Positions 6,972 through 15,393 of a stretch of 29,868 bases of DNA are shown here, piece by piece. The translations under genes and the position numbers were made by a program. Each line of letters starts with the position of its first letter. The stretch's first letter is position 1. Below the pieces are notes generated by a model. It was not told the DNA's origin, ran no database searches, and worked only from the letters and a program-made list of their open reading frames with translations. Source of the stretch: Vampirovibrionales bacterium (GTDB lineage: Bacteria; Cyanobacteriota; Vampirovibrionia; Vampirovibrionales; JAGQHJ01); contig JANWKX010000076.1 in the NCBI GenBank assembly GCA_025451145.1, positions 1-29,868 of the forward strand, given 5' to 3'.

Positions 6972-8987
6972 ATGAAAGCGTATCCATTTCAATTGGTCTC
7001 GGATTATCAGCCCTCAGGAGATCAGCCCCAGGCTATTGACAAGCTTGTACAGGGGCTTAATGATGATTATTCGGCTCAAACCCTTTTAGGCGTTACCGGC
7101 TCCGGTAAAACCTTCACTATGGCCAATGTCATTCAGCACGTTCAGCGCCCTACATTATTGATTGCCCATAACAAAACCCTTGCAGCGCAGCTTTACAACG
7201 AACTTAAAGGCTTTTTCCCCAACAATGCTGTGGAATACTTCATTAGCTATTATGACTATTACCAGCCGGAAGCCTATATTGCCCGTACTGATACCTATAT
7301 TGAAAAAGAAGCCCAAATCAATGATGAAATTGATCGCCTTCGCCACAGTACCACCCGAAGCTTATTTGAGCTGCGAGATGTGGTGGTTGTGGCCAGTGTC
7401 AGTTGCATTTATGGATTGGGGCTTCCTCAAAACTACTTTGATGCGGCCATTCGAATTCATCAAGGAGATAGTCTGGACCGGGATCAACTGTTAAAGCTCC
7501 TGGTTCGAAATCAATACACCCGAAATGATGTGGATTTAAAGCGATCCTGCTTCCGGGCCCGGGGAGATGTGGTCGAGGTTCAACCGGCCTATGAGGATCG
7601 ATTGATTCGGATTGAGTTTTTCGGGGATGACGTGGAGCGAATCTCTATTTTAAACTCAGAAACCGGTGAAATTCTGGAATTTACTGAGGAAATCGTCATT
7701 TATCCGGCCATTCACTATGTGGCCAATGCCGATGATGTCACCCGAGCCGTCCAACAAATTGAACGAGAGTTGGAAGTTCGCCTGGCCGAGCTTCGGGACA
7801 ATAACAAATTGTTAGAGGCCCAACGCCTTGAGCAAAGAACCTGGCGAGATATTGAAATGATTCGGGAAGTCGGTTATTGCAACGGCATCGAAAATTATTC
7901 CCGTATTTTTGAAAATAGGCCGCCTGGTACGCCCCCGTTAACGCTTCTGGATTATTTCCCAAAAGACTTTTTACTGATGGTGGATGAATCCCATGTGACG
8001 TTGCCCCAGCTCCGGGGGATGTACCATGGGGATCGTTCCCGTAAGGATAACCTGGTGGATTACGGCTTCCGCTTACCTTGCGCCCGCGATAACCGCCCTT
8101 TAAATATTATGGAGTTCTGGTCACGGGTTGGCCAACGCATTTATGTCTCAGCCACACCGGGCAAGTTTGAACTGGAAGAAGCCAGCCAGGTGGTTGAGCA
8201 GATTATCCGTCCGACAGGCCTTTTGGATCCTGAGATAGAAGTTCGGCCAACCCAATATCAGGTGGATAACTTGTTATCGGAAATCAAGGCACGGGCTAGT
8301 CGCCAGGAACGTGTTCTTATTACCACATTAACCAAGCGCATGGCGGAAGATTTAACCGAATATTTCAAGGAGCTGAATATTCGGGTTCAGTACCTGCATA
8401 GTGATGTGAAGCCTATCGAACGCGTAGCCATCTTGAGAGACCTTCGACAAGGCACATTTGATGTTTTAATAGGCGTCAATTTACTCAGAGAAGGTCTGGA
8501 TTTGCCTGAAGTGACCTTAGTCGCAATCATGGATGCCGATAAAGAGGGCTTTCTCCGATCAGAGTCCAGTCTGATTCAAACCATTGGCCGTGCTGCCAGA
8601 AATGTCAGTGGTAAAGTGATTCTCTATGCCGATACCATGACCGATTCGATGAAGCGAGCCATCTCTGAAACCAACCGCCGCCGTGAACTTCAGATGGATT
8701 ACAACCAGGAACATGGCATTGTTCCCAAAACCATTGAAAAAGCCTTTTCCAATAATCTGTTGGATATTGTTGGGGCGATGCAGGAAGAGATTGATCAATC
8801 AGCTCAAGCCCTTCAGGATGAAGTGCAGGCTATTGGTGTGGATAAACTGCCTGGGCTGGTTCATGAAATCGAAATCCAGATGAGGCAGGCTGCCAAGATG
8901 CTGGATTTTGAAAAAGCCGCTCAACTGAGGGACCAGATGCTAGCCTTAAAAGCTATGTTGTCTGAAACAGAGAAATCCAGCGCTTAG
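6972..8987 (+). CDS. uvrB: Excinuclease ABC subunit B
   Basis: UvrB is the damage-verifying helicase-like subunit of nucleotide excision repair; it is loaded by UvrA and recruits UvrC. The 671-residue length matches E. coli UvrB (673). Visible landmarks are the N-terminal SGDQPQAI box, Walker A GVTGSGKT, the DNA-inserted beta-hairpin (YYDYYQPEAYI), the DEAD-box equivalent DESH, helicase motifs V/VI (GVNLLREGLDLPEV, QTIGRAARN) and a C-terminal UVR domain that contacts UvrC (FEKAAQLRDQM). The frame is open upstream to a TTG at 6894 inside the preceding terminator. The ATG at 6972 fits the family start (MKAYPFQLVSDYQPSGDQP), although its ribosome site is weak. It converges with the CorA gene, leaving only six bases between stop codons. 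Confidence 0.98.
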   Translation: MKAYPFQLVSDYQPSGDQPQAIDKLVQGLNDDYSAQTLLGVTGSGKTFTMANVIQHVQRPTLLIAHNKTLAAQLYNELKGFFPNNAVEYFISYYDYYQPEAYIARTDTYIEKEAQINDEIDRLRHSTTRSLFELRDVVVVASVSCIYGLGLPQNYFDAAIRIHQGDSLDRDQLLKLLVRNQYTRNDVDLKRSCFRARGDVVEVQPAYEDRLIRIEFFGDDVERISILNSETGEILEFTEEIVIYPAIHYVANADDVTRAVQQIERELEVRLAELRDNNKLLEAQRLEQRTWRDIEMIREVGYCNGIENYSRIFENRPPGTPPLTLLDYFPKDFLLMVDESHVTLPQLRGMYHGDRSRKDNLVDYGFRLPCARDNRPLNIMEFWSRVGQRIYVSATPGKFELEEASQVVEQIIRPTGLLDPEIEVRPTQYQVDNLLSEIKARASRQERVLITTLTKRMAEDLTEYFKELNIRVQYLHSDVKPIERVAILRDLRQGTFDVLIGVNLLREGLDLPEVTLVAIMDADKEGFLRSESSLIQTIGRAARNVSGKVILYADTMTDSMKRAISETNRRRELQMDYNQEHGIVPKTIEKAFSNNLLDIVGAMQEEIDQSAQALQDEVQAIGVDKLPGLVHEIEIQMRQAAKMLDFEKAAQLRDQMLALKAMLSETEKSSA

Positions 8988-8993
8988 GTAGCC

Positions 8994-10304
8994 CTAAAGC
9001 CAGTTGTATTTCTTTAACAGCCAAAAAATAAAGCCATTGACACTAATCGTACCTGCAGCCACATATTCACTCATTAAGGGAACGGTTGCAAAAGGAAGGT
9101 TTGCTGTATTCATTCCAAAAAAACCAAAGATCACTGCAGGAAATGCCAAGATGATTGTCCAAGCGGCCATTTTCTTCATCATCCTATCTAAGTGATTGCT
9201 GTTTTCGGAGCGTTTGGCTTCATATAGGCTGTATACTCTAGCGACATGCGATTCGATATCCTTGATCTGGTCACTTATTTCAGCTCTTAATTTTTGGTAT
9301 CTTTGGGAGATTCGCTCTAACTCCTGAATTTCACTTGGCTTTTTATCAGAGCGTTTGGCTTCATCCAATAGCAATTGAGTTTTATCTTCTGCATCGGCTA
9401 ATATTACGCGCTGTCGAATTAAGACACGTTGAATACCCATAATTTTTTCACTGGCTTTTGCCAAATCAACAAGTATCGCATCGCCATCAGGTGCTTCTTT
9501 AAGCACTTCCTCCGACAGCGCATCCAGATCATCGTAAAGGGTATCAATAACCTTTTGGTTATGCCGAATTACTCTGGAAATCGTATCGATTAACAAATCT
9601 GATGGGGTTAAAAAAGCTTTTCTTCTTGTAACCTGTCGATTGACACTATTAATATTCGCTTCACTCTTATTGTGAGCAGTAATAAAGTAATTTTGACCGC
9701 TATAAAGATGAATCAGGTGAGGACTGATATCTCCGGAAGCTTGATCACGTTGTAAATCATACGCTTTTAATTGAGTATCTTCCGATAGGATAACAGAATC
9801 ATCATCATCGATATCCGCGAGATCATCCTTCTCCTGAAAAAGAGGGAAGTCGAGCTGTTCAGACAAGCGTTTTAAAACGGGATGTTCCAAAGATTTAAAG
9901 TCTAGCCAAATGGTGATTTGTGGCTGATTGCGTCCTGTTTTTGGGCGGTGCGTTAAAATGGTTGCCCGGATCCTAGAATCGGCTTGATCCGCGATCTTAA
10001 CGATTTGCGTTTCTCCTGGACCAGGAGGCTTAACATTAAGGGTTGTTTCCAGAAGACGGAACAATCCCTGATTCGTTTGGGTTGTAGGGCCTGATTGAGA
10101 GGATAAGAGATTAATGATAGGGCTTAGATCTGCCTTAATGGCCGATTTATGAACATTCGGTACTGGCCCAGTGAATTGAGCTGTATCAGTACCTGGAGAA
10201 CCTGTATCTTGTCCAAAGCGGATCACTTCTCTCTTGAAGGCCATTTGTCTTTGGTAATGAACCTGAGAGAACGGGAAGGTTAAACGGTAGAGGCCTGTCC
10301 CCAA
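8994..10304 (-). CDS. corA: CorA-type divalent cation transporter
   Basis: The 436-residue product ends like CorA Mg2+/Co2+ channels. A long charged coiled-coil 'stalk' (about 275-370) leads to two C-terminal membrane helices, with the pore signature GMN at 397-399 (FGFFGMNTANLPF) and a basic tail (LLKKYNWL). The middle part corresponds to the cytoplasmic funnel domain. The N-terminal ~65 residues are extra compared with most CorA proteins and polar. They carry EVIRFGQD, a motif shared with two other unrelated proteins in the window. Start: TTG at 10304 with GAGGA nine bases upstream. An ATG at 10244 would give 416 residues but has no evident ribosome site. The precise ion cannot be told from sequence, since the CorA family also includes zinc exporters. 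Confidence 0.88.
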   Translation of the reverse strand: MGTGLYRLTFPFSQVHYQRQMAFKREVIRFGQDTGSPGTDTAQFTGPVPNVHKSAIKADLSPIINLLSSQSGPTTQTNQGLFRLLETTLNVKPPGPGETQIVKIADQADSRIRATILTHRPKTGRNQPQITIWLDFKSLEHPVLKRLSEQLDFPLFQEKDDLADIDDDDSVILSEDTQLKAYDLQRDQASGDISPHLIHLYSGQNYFITAHNKSEANINSVNRQVTRRKAFLTPSDLLIDTISRVIRHNQKVIDTLYDDLDALSEEVLKEAPDGDAILVDLAKASEKIMGIQRVLIRQRVILADAEDKTQLLLDEAKRSDKKPSEIQELERISQRYQKLRAEISDQIKDIESHVARVYSLYEAKRSENSNHLDRMMKKMAAWTIILAFPAVIFGFFGMNTANLPFATVPLMSEYVAAGTISVNGFIFWLLKKYNWL

Positions 10305-10531
10305 TAGATACCATCCTCAGTATTTCTTTTTGATGTTGTATTGTTAATAAAGTTGGTCAAGAAGACCGATTGCCTTCGCAAAAATATATTTTTACAATCC
10401 AAAGTTTTGAGGACTTGTTGTAACCCAAAGTTGGAACATAAATGGGGAGAGGCAAATGGCTTAAAATACGATGCTTCTGGTTTATGATACACTTGCTTTT
10501 TTAGGACGAAATATTTTCCAACGAGGGCTGG

Positions 10532-11080
10532 ATGATTTTTTCGAGGGTATCGTTTCAATCTACAACATGCCGTATTCCACCGGCCAGGGCGCTTCGCTTT
10601 TCGGACTCGGATCAGAATCATCAAGCATCAACGGCGTTATCCGTGATGAGTGTGAAACTTCAGGAGTGTTTTCAGCGGCTCAATCAAGACCCTGTTAAGA
10701 CCATTCGGTCAGTTCCAATTGACTCCGGAAATGACCGAGAGCCCACGAGGGCAACGGTGTCCTCTTTCAAGATAGGTCGTAAAACCTATGAGTTGACCTT
10801 TGTGATGCTCAGAAAGACATACGGGATTTGGTTAAACGGGGCTTTAAAAAGCCTTGATCTGATTGGACCGGGCCCAGAGCATCTTAGAATGGATTTTACC
10901 TTTTTGGATCCAAGTCGTCCTTATTATATCGAATATACCGATTCAAAAGGGCGAAGTTATTCATGTAACTGGCATTTTCTCAGCAGCCCGTGGCAAAGCG
11001 ATGATTTTAGCATCGAAAACATCAACCGGCAACTTCTCCAGCGATTAAAGCAAATCCAGGGCATTTTGCCTGAATCTTAA
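10532..11080 (+). CDS. Hypothetical protein
   Basis: An ORF of 182 residues with no family I recognise. The C-terminal ~110 residues look like a compact alpha/beta domain (KIGRKTYELTFVM, GIWLNGALKSL, PYYIEYTDSKGRSYSCNW) ending in a helix. The first ~38 residues are less protein-like, so the true start may be the ATG at 10646. The ATG at 10532 does have GAGGG four bases upstream. There is no membrane helix or signal peptide. It is divergent from the CorA gene and converges with the 148-residue gene, 14 bases apart. Confidence 0.6.
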   Translation: MIFSRVSFQSTTCRIPPARALRFSDSDQNHQASTALSVMSVKLQECFQRLNQDPVKTIRSVPIDSGNDREPTRATVSSFKIGRKTYELTFVMLRKTYGIWLNGALKSLDLIGPGPEHLRMDFTFLDPSRPYYIEYTDSKGRSYSCNWHFLSSPWQSDDFSIENINRQLLQRLKQIQGILPES

Positions 11081-11094
11081 TTTTTTAATCCCCT

Positions 11095-11541
11095 TTAGGC
11101 ATCTAAATCGATCACTGGAGCAGATTGGGCATGGGCTTTAACCACCTGACGTTCAGCTTGATTATACCGTTGATAAATCAAATCTGGATTTAGGCTTTCA
11201 CGAAAATCTAGTGGTGTGTCCTGGCGCCTTATATGCTGTAGGAAAATTTCATAGGCAATGTTTTTTAAATCATCATTCTGACTATCGACAACAAGTCTTT
11301 CGTTGGGCTTTAGCGAAAAACTATAAACTTGATAGGATGGATCATCGGCATGTTGAGCCCGTAAGTCCGCCTCATAGGCTTCAAAACGTTTTGCGACTTT
11401 AGGGTGCTCTGATGTAACGACCGTCCAAAGTCCTGGAGACTGGGCTTTACTTTGCACCACATGTGTTATGGTGCCAAAACGAACATTGTTCAAGGTGAAT
11501 CCTCCTAACCAAGTCTGATTATCAGGCCTCAATGCTACCAT
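11095..11541 (-). CDS. Hypothetical protein with N-terminal NNVRFGTI motif
   Basis: A 148-residue soluble protein that I cannot assign. A ribosome site AAGGG lies nine bases before the ATG. The N-terminal region contains NNVRFGTI (about residues 18-25), one of three copies in this window of the pattern [DEN]-x-[VI]-[HR]-F-G-[QT]. The remainder has alternating beta-like segments (GLWTVVTSE, YQVYSFSLKPNERLVV) and a helical C-terminal half rich in charged residues. No catalytic motif is evident. It is separate from the operon downstream (63 bases to the end of the SMR pair). Confidence 0.75.
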   Translation of the reverse strand: MVALRPDNQTWLGGFTLNNVRFGTITHVVQSKAQSPGLWTVVTSEHPKVAKRFEAYEADLRAQHADDPSYQVYSFSLKPNERLVVDSQNDDLKNIAYEIFLQHIRRQDTPLDFRESLNPDLIYQRYNQAERQVVKAHAQSAPVIDLDA

Positions 11542-11603
11542 AAGGCCAATCCCTTCAACACGCCTTTGTAAATTTTTACGCGTTTATCTTAACTTCCTGC
11601 GCT

Positions 11604-12038
11604 TCAGCCATCAGTCATATTGGCTGCAAGCGTTTCCGCAGGCGATTCTGTTTCCAAAACGGTTTTATGATCACCACTGGATACAATGGCAACGCCCACT
11701 GTCGTCAGTAAGGCCCCTACCCAGGCTTGGAGACTTAAGTGCTCGTGAAAAATCAATTGTGCCGCATACATCGTGAGGGCATAACTCAGGCTGGAGATGG
11801 GATAAGCAAAGCTCAAATCGGTTCTGGCCAATATCTTGGTCCAGATCCAAAGCTGTATAGGGCCAAGTGCTAAGGCGAACCACATCCACGGCTGATGAAG
11901 CAGATTCAGATAGAAATCCCAGCCCGAGGCTTGGCCATGAAGGGCGGCCGTCTTTTCAAGAACCAGTTCTAAAATATCCAACAAGAGCAAAAGCCCCATC
12001 AAACGAAGTGCTATCAGTTTACGCATATACGCTTTCAT
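11604..12038 (-). CDS. SMR/EamA-type four-helix membrane protein, second subunit of a pair
   Basis: A 144-residue hydrophobic protein with about four membrane helices (LIALRLMGLLLLLDIL, WMWFALALGPIQLWIWTKIL, SLSYALTMYAAQLIF, WVGALLTTVGVAIVSS). It ends in a hydrophilic tail of ~20 residues. The features LSFAYPISSLSYALT and the closing VGVAIV helix fit the small multidrug resistance/DMT superfamily. The ATG at 12038 overlaps the stop of the upstream SMR protein as ATGA, indicating translational coupling and a heterodimer such as ArnE/ArnF or MdtI/MdtJ. The ORF is open further upstream to 12215, but that extension overlaps the first subunit. Last gene of the operon; the likely role is to flip or export the operon's product. 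Confidence 0.85.
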   Translation of the reverse strand: MKAYMRKLIALRLMGLLLLLDILELVLEKTAALHGQASGWDFYLNLLHQPWMWFALALGPIQLWIWTKILARTDLSFAYPISSLSYALTMYAAQLIFHEHLSLQAWVGALLTTVGVAIVSSGDHKTVLETESPAETLAANMTDG

Positions 12039-12364
12039 TGCTGATGCCCCCAGATTAGCCATAGGCCAATGAGGATAATGCCGATACCAATCCAACGCTG
12101 TCGATTGACTTCTTCCCCAAATAAGCACCGGCTCACCAATGGAATACTGATATACGTTGCGCCCATTAAGGGGGTTGCAATCCCCAAGGGCATAATTCTC
12201 AAAACCCCATACCATGATGCAATTTTAAGCAGGTGGACCCCAACTCCGGTCGCGATGCAAAGCGCTTTTTTATCTGCCAGCTTGCCAGAGAAAGTATAGG
12301 CAACCTGCTCGCCCGTTTCAAAAAGGATGCAAAGGCCTAACAAGAAGAGTGCGACAAGGGGCAT
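12035..12364 (-). CDS. SMR/EamA-type four-helix membrane protein, first subunit of a pair
   Basis: A 109-residue protein with four membrane helices, the standard size of an SMR subunit. An acidic residue in helix 1 (ILFETGEQVAY) is in the position of the essential Glu of EmrE-type proteins, and helix 3 contains PLMGATYISIPL. The gene overlaps the 3' end of the arginase-like gene by 28 bases and the next SMR gene by 4 (ATGA). AGGA lies about nine bases upstream of its ATG. Paired unequal SMR proteins usually form heterodimers that transport polyamines or lipid-linked amino sugars; the actual substrate is unknown. Confidence 0.87.
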   Translation of the reverse strand: MPLVALFLLGLCILFETGEQVAYTFSGKLADKKALCIATGVGVHLLKIASWYGVLRIMPLGIATPLMGATYISIPLVSRCLFGEEVNRQRWIGIGIILIGLWLIWGHQQ

Positions 12365-13317
12365 TGATTTAATTCCTGTGTATTAATGGACTTAAAAGCT
12401 TTTAATATGGCCAGATTGGTTTGCTCATTGATTCGCTCATGATCCTGGGGTCGCTGGTGTGATTCAAACAGTCTACCCGCATCAAGCCGTTTAAAAAAGC
12501 CTGCCAATGGTTTCATGGCAATATCGCCACAGACATCGGCCCCAACAATCTTACAAGTCTGTCCAAGGATTTTGATCGCCCACTCGATATCTGCCAGAGA
12601 CATTTGCCCTTGGTCCCAATCTGTCATCGCATTTTCAGGGCATAAGCAGTCTTTATCAATACTCAAATAGATGGATTGCCCCATAAGACGCTTTCCAAAA
12701 GCCTCAAAAAAGCCTTGGGGACCATCCTCAGCCAATGTGTTAAAGCGAACCGTCGTTCCCAATGGAGAATATACTAATTTTGACACACTTGGAACCGCTT
12801 TAGGCCACTTCAACGGCAGAAAACTTGATTTTCGACGGTATGGGTATAATGCAATCCGGCCTTTTTGCCAGGCTTCATAGGGGCTAAGCCAGAACTGGCT
12901 CCCACGGATATCAGCGCTATCCTGACCCATTAAAATGGCAGATTGGATCCTGGGCAATTGAATGGTGCTTGAAACCCAATTGCCGCAATGGTATTTAGGC
13001 CATTGGCTAAACCAATCCGGATGATTATCAATTAAAACCAAGGTCACAGGCTCTTCGCCCTCAGGCAAAGTCTCTAAGAGTAATAAAGTCAAATGATGCA
13101 GATCTCCGGATCCCAAAAACGCCAGCCATGGCTCTGGGAAACGCTGACGAAGTTCTTGGATTTTCAATTTTAGCCCTTGAATCGCTTTTGAACCGGAAAA
13201 TAACCTTAATGAGTCTTCCTGGGAGCGCCAATCAAAAGTCGCTGAAAGGTTTGCCACAAGCTGATGCTGAAGGCCGATACTGCCATCAATATTAAAACCA
13301 AGGGGGGTAATCGTCAT
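12337..13317 (-). CDS. Arginase/ureohydrolase-fold protein
   Basis: A 326-residue protein with the metal-binding pattern of the arginase superfamily: GSGDLHH (H74/H75), D97-N-H99-P-D101 and D221-K-D223. These correspond to the His, DAHxD and DxD ligands that hold two Mn ions. All six ligands are kept, so the site should bind metal, although DNHPD and SIDKDCL differ from classical arginase/agmatinase signatures. The family cleaves guanidino groups to urea and an amine, or removes acetyl groups in the related deacetylases. A conserved-looking TDWDQGQM follows the last ligand. It starts 7 bases after the acyltransferase gene and overlaps the SMR gene, so it is part of the operon. Actual substrate unknown. 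Confidence 0.82.
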   Translation of the reverse strand: MTITPLGFNIDGSIGLQHQLVANLSATFDWRSQEDSLRLFSGSKAIQGLKLKIQELRQRFPEPWLAFLGSGDLHHLTLLLLETLPEGEEPVTLVLIDNHPDWFSQWPKYHCGNWVSSTIQLPRIQSAILMGQDSADIRGSQFWLSPYEAWQKGRIALYPYRRKSSFLPLKWPKAVPSVSKLVYSPLGTTVRFNTLAEDGPQGFFEAFGKRLMGQSIYLSIDKDCLCPENAMTDWDQGQMSLADIEWAIKILGQTCKIVGADVCGDIAMKPLAGFFKRLDAGRLFESHQRPQDHERINEQTNLAILKAFKSINTQELNQCPLSHSSC

Positions 13318-13324
13318 ATCATTA

Positions 13325-14557
13325 TTAAAGGGCTTTTACTCGCTCGGTAAAAGATGTTTCATTATTCGTCTGAGGCGATTTCACTGTAATGGCTGGCACA
13401 AGGACAGGCCTTTGTTGCCATCTTCTGCCCAGGACCGGTTCAGGCAGATCAATTTTAAGGGGATAGTCAAAGGCCGATTTAAATTGCTTCAAAATCCAAT
13501 GGATAATCGGGTTTTGATGCTTAAACAATATCATATTTGCCTTGAATTCTGCCCCCAAGTGATCTTTCACTTCTTCAGAGGCGGCCCCGGCACTATAGAC
13601 CGGAATATTATTGTCAATACAATAGCGGATATTCTCTATCCACGAGAGAAAATACAAGCTGTATTTCTGACCAAGGACTTCATCCATACCGAAGTATTTA
13701 TCCACCAGTTCACCCGATGAGGCAACCAAGAGGTTAAAGGCCAGCAACCGTCCATTGAGAAAATAAAGCGTATATTCCGCCCCTGGAACACGGTTACAGA
13801 CTTCTGCAAAGTAATCCTGATGATGAATCCCAAAATACAAATCGTGGTGGATCAGGGTATCCATGTAGTACTGGTAAATGATCTCCATCCAGGGCTTTGG
13901 ATCCTTGGTCCGAATAATCTCTATCCCTTGGGCTTTACGCAGTTTACGGCGCATATTCTTCCGGGTGCTTCTGGATAGATTGGCAAAATAGTCATCCAAG
14001 GTTTTAAAGGGGAGTGGCACCCGAGCATAGGGTAAGCCCTTCAGAGGTATATAATCCTGCAACTGGGATATGGGAATCACCTGTCCGCTTTCCGTGTTGA
14101 AATCGACCCACGCTAAAAGATCCGCCTTTAATCCGTATGATAAGGCCTTAAAGCTTTCCAGGGCCAATATCCAGGCTTCCATCAAGTCTTCATCATTCAA
14201 GGTATGCTCATAGCCGATTTGTCCCCATTCACCTTCGACAAATCCAATCCCCACTAATTTCGGGGTTAGCAGCTTCTGGAAATAAGGCAATCCGGTCTCA
14301 ATTAACTTTCTAATGCGTGGCTGAGTGATACAATTCAGCTTATACTCGGTCTCAAAAATCGGTAAAAATAATATAGGTTGGTGACCCTGATCTTGGCGAA
14401 TCACGATGCTATGGAGATTAAAGCCATCAAACCCAGAATCCTGAATAAGGGAAATCATTTCGCCAGAATCAGGATAGTCTGGAAATAAGCGTCTCCATTC
14501 TTCAGGCGTGATTGAGTCTAATCGTGCGTGGATTTCAGCGGTTAAGCCACTTCCCAT
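13325..14557 (-). CDS. GNAT/FemAB-like acyltransferase
   Basis: A 410-residue protein of the double-GNAT (FemAB/peptidoglycan-acyltransferase-like, acetyltransferase_6) type. The middle has a basic helix typical of these enzymes (LSRSTRKNMRRKLRKAQG, about residues 195-212). This is followed by a helical bundle and the beta-rich acyl-CoA or aminoacyl binding half (AEYTLYFLNGRLLAFNLLV, DKYFGMD). Such enzymes attach an acyl or aminoacyl group to an amine. An AAGGA ribosome site lies 9 bases before the ATG, inside the end of the hydrolase gene, which it overlaps by 16 bases. In this operon it is the probable conjugating step; the donor and acceptor are not readable from sequence. Confidence 0.8.
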   Translation of the reverse strand: MGSGLTAEIHARLDSITPEEWRRLFPDYPDSGEMISLIQDSGFDGFNLHSIVIRQDQGHQPILFLPIFETEYKLNCITQPRIRKLIETGLPYFQKLLTPKLVGIGFVEGEWGQIGYEHTLNDEDLMEAWILALESFKALSYGLKADLLAWVDFNTESGQVIPISQLQDYIPLKGLPYARVPLPFKTLDDYFANLSRSTRKNMRRKLRKAQGIEIIRTKDPKPWMEIIYQYYMDTLIHHDLYFGIHHQDYFAEVCNRVPGAEYTLYFLNGRLLAFNLLVASSGELVDKYFGMDEVLGQKYSLYFLSWIENIRYCIDNNIPVYSAGAASEEVKDHLGAEFKANMILFKHQNPIIHWILKQFKSAFDYPLKIDLPEPVLGRRWQQRPVLVPAITVKSPQTNNETSFTERVKAL

Positions 14558-15393
14558 GTCGGCACATCCTTCTCAAGCTTGTTCGAAGTTTTCTCGATAA
14601 AATTACCAACGGCCTTTGCAACATCATCCTTCCGTAAATCAATGGTCATGACGTGATCACAGCCATTAATCAAAGAGATGGTTTTTTCCCGACTACCCAA
14701 CTGGCCATAGATGACGGTGGCATTCAAGGGACTGAGCATGGTGTCTTCAACACTATGAATCATAAAAGCGGGACACTGGACTGAAGGTGCCTCTTGGAGA
14801 ACGACTTTACTAAACAGTTTAAGCTCATACAAGGATGCCACATAAGTTTTGAATATTCCAAACTCATTGCCTTGATCCTTTTTGGCTTTTTCGATGGAAC
14901 GGGTAATGAGCTTTTGCATACGCTTATCTTTTAAGCCATAAGGCGGCTTTTCGGTCCAATAAAGATGACGCCTTAAAATCGGGAATTTGTAAACAAGGGG
15001 TAGTAAATGCCTTGTTGGAGGAGCCACTGAACCGGGTAAGCCCAGGTTCATCGAAAGGACAATAATACCAGATACCCGTTGCTCTCTGGCGGCCAGAATA
15101 ATGGCCAGCATTGCCCCCATGGACAAACCAGCCACATAAACTTGATCATAGTTTTTAAGCATCTCATTTAGGGCGTTCTGTGCACTTTGGACCCAGTCCT
15201 GCCATGTCGAGTTGATTAACTCCCGGTGCCCGGCGCCATGGCCAGCAAGCAGAGGTGTTTCTACATGATAACCCAGGCCTTTCAAATGCTTTGCAATAGG
15301 GCGCATCTCGCCAGGAGTGCCTGAAAAACCGTGAAGCAAAAGAACCCCAATCTTTTCATCAGCTGTCTTGGCCAGGGGGGGCATGTTAGGCAT
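14542..15393 (-). CDS. Alpha/beta hydrolase (carboxylesterase/monoacylglycerol lipase-like)
   Basis: A 283-residue soluble hydrolase. Visible features are the oxyanion motif VLLLHGFSG (residues 17-25), the nucleophile elbow GLSMG with S91, an Asp near HSVEDTM and a catalytic His in CDHVMTID near the C-terminus. Together these form the full catalytic triad, as in Est30-type carboxylesterases and bacterial monoacylglycerol lipases. A short cap region rich in Pro/Arg/Tyr (about 125-165) would set specificity. The ATG overlaps the end of the phosphatase gene by 8 bases, with GAGGA eight bases upstream. Likely acts on an ester, thioester or amide intermediate of the operon's pathway. Confidence 0.88.
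   Translation of the reverse strand: MPNMPPLAKTADEKIGVLLLHGFSGTPGEMRPIAKHLKGLGYHVETPLLAGHGAGHRELINSTWQDWVQSAQNALNEMLKNYDQVYVAGLSMGAMLAIILAAREQRVSGIIVLSMNLGLPGSVAPPTRHLLPLVYKFPILRRHLYWTEKPPYGLKDKRMQKLITRSIEKAKKDQGNEFGIFKTYVASLYELKLFSKVVLQEAPSVQCPAFMIHSVEDTMLSPLNATVIYGQLGSREKTISLINGCDHVMTIDLRKDDVAKAVGNFIEKTSNKLEKDVPTWEVA

Noticed and set aside
10280..10624. 114-codon minus-strand ORF upstream of the CorA gene
   Set aside because: Overlaps the N-terminus of CorA and the start of the plus-strand gene in another frame, with atypical basic composition; treated as a shadow.
11604..12364. Possible frameshifted single 8-helix transporter
   Set aside because: The ATGA overlap with separate starts and standard SMR subunit sizes fit two genes forming a pair, not a broken gene.
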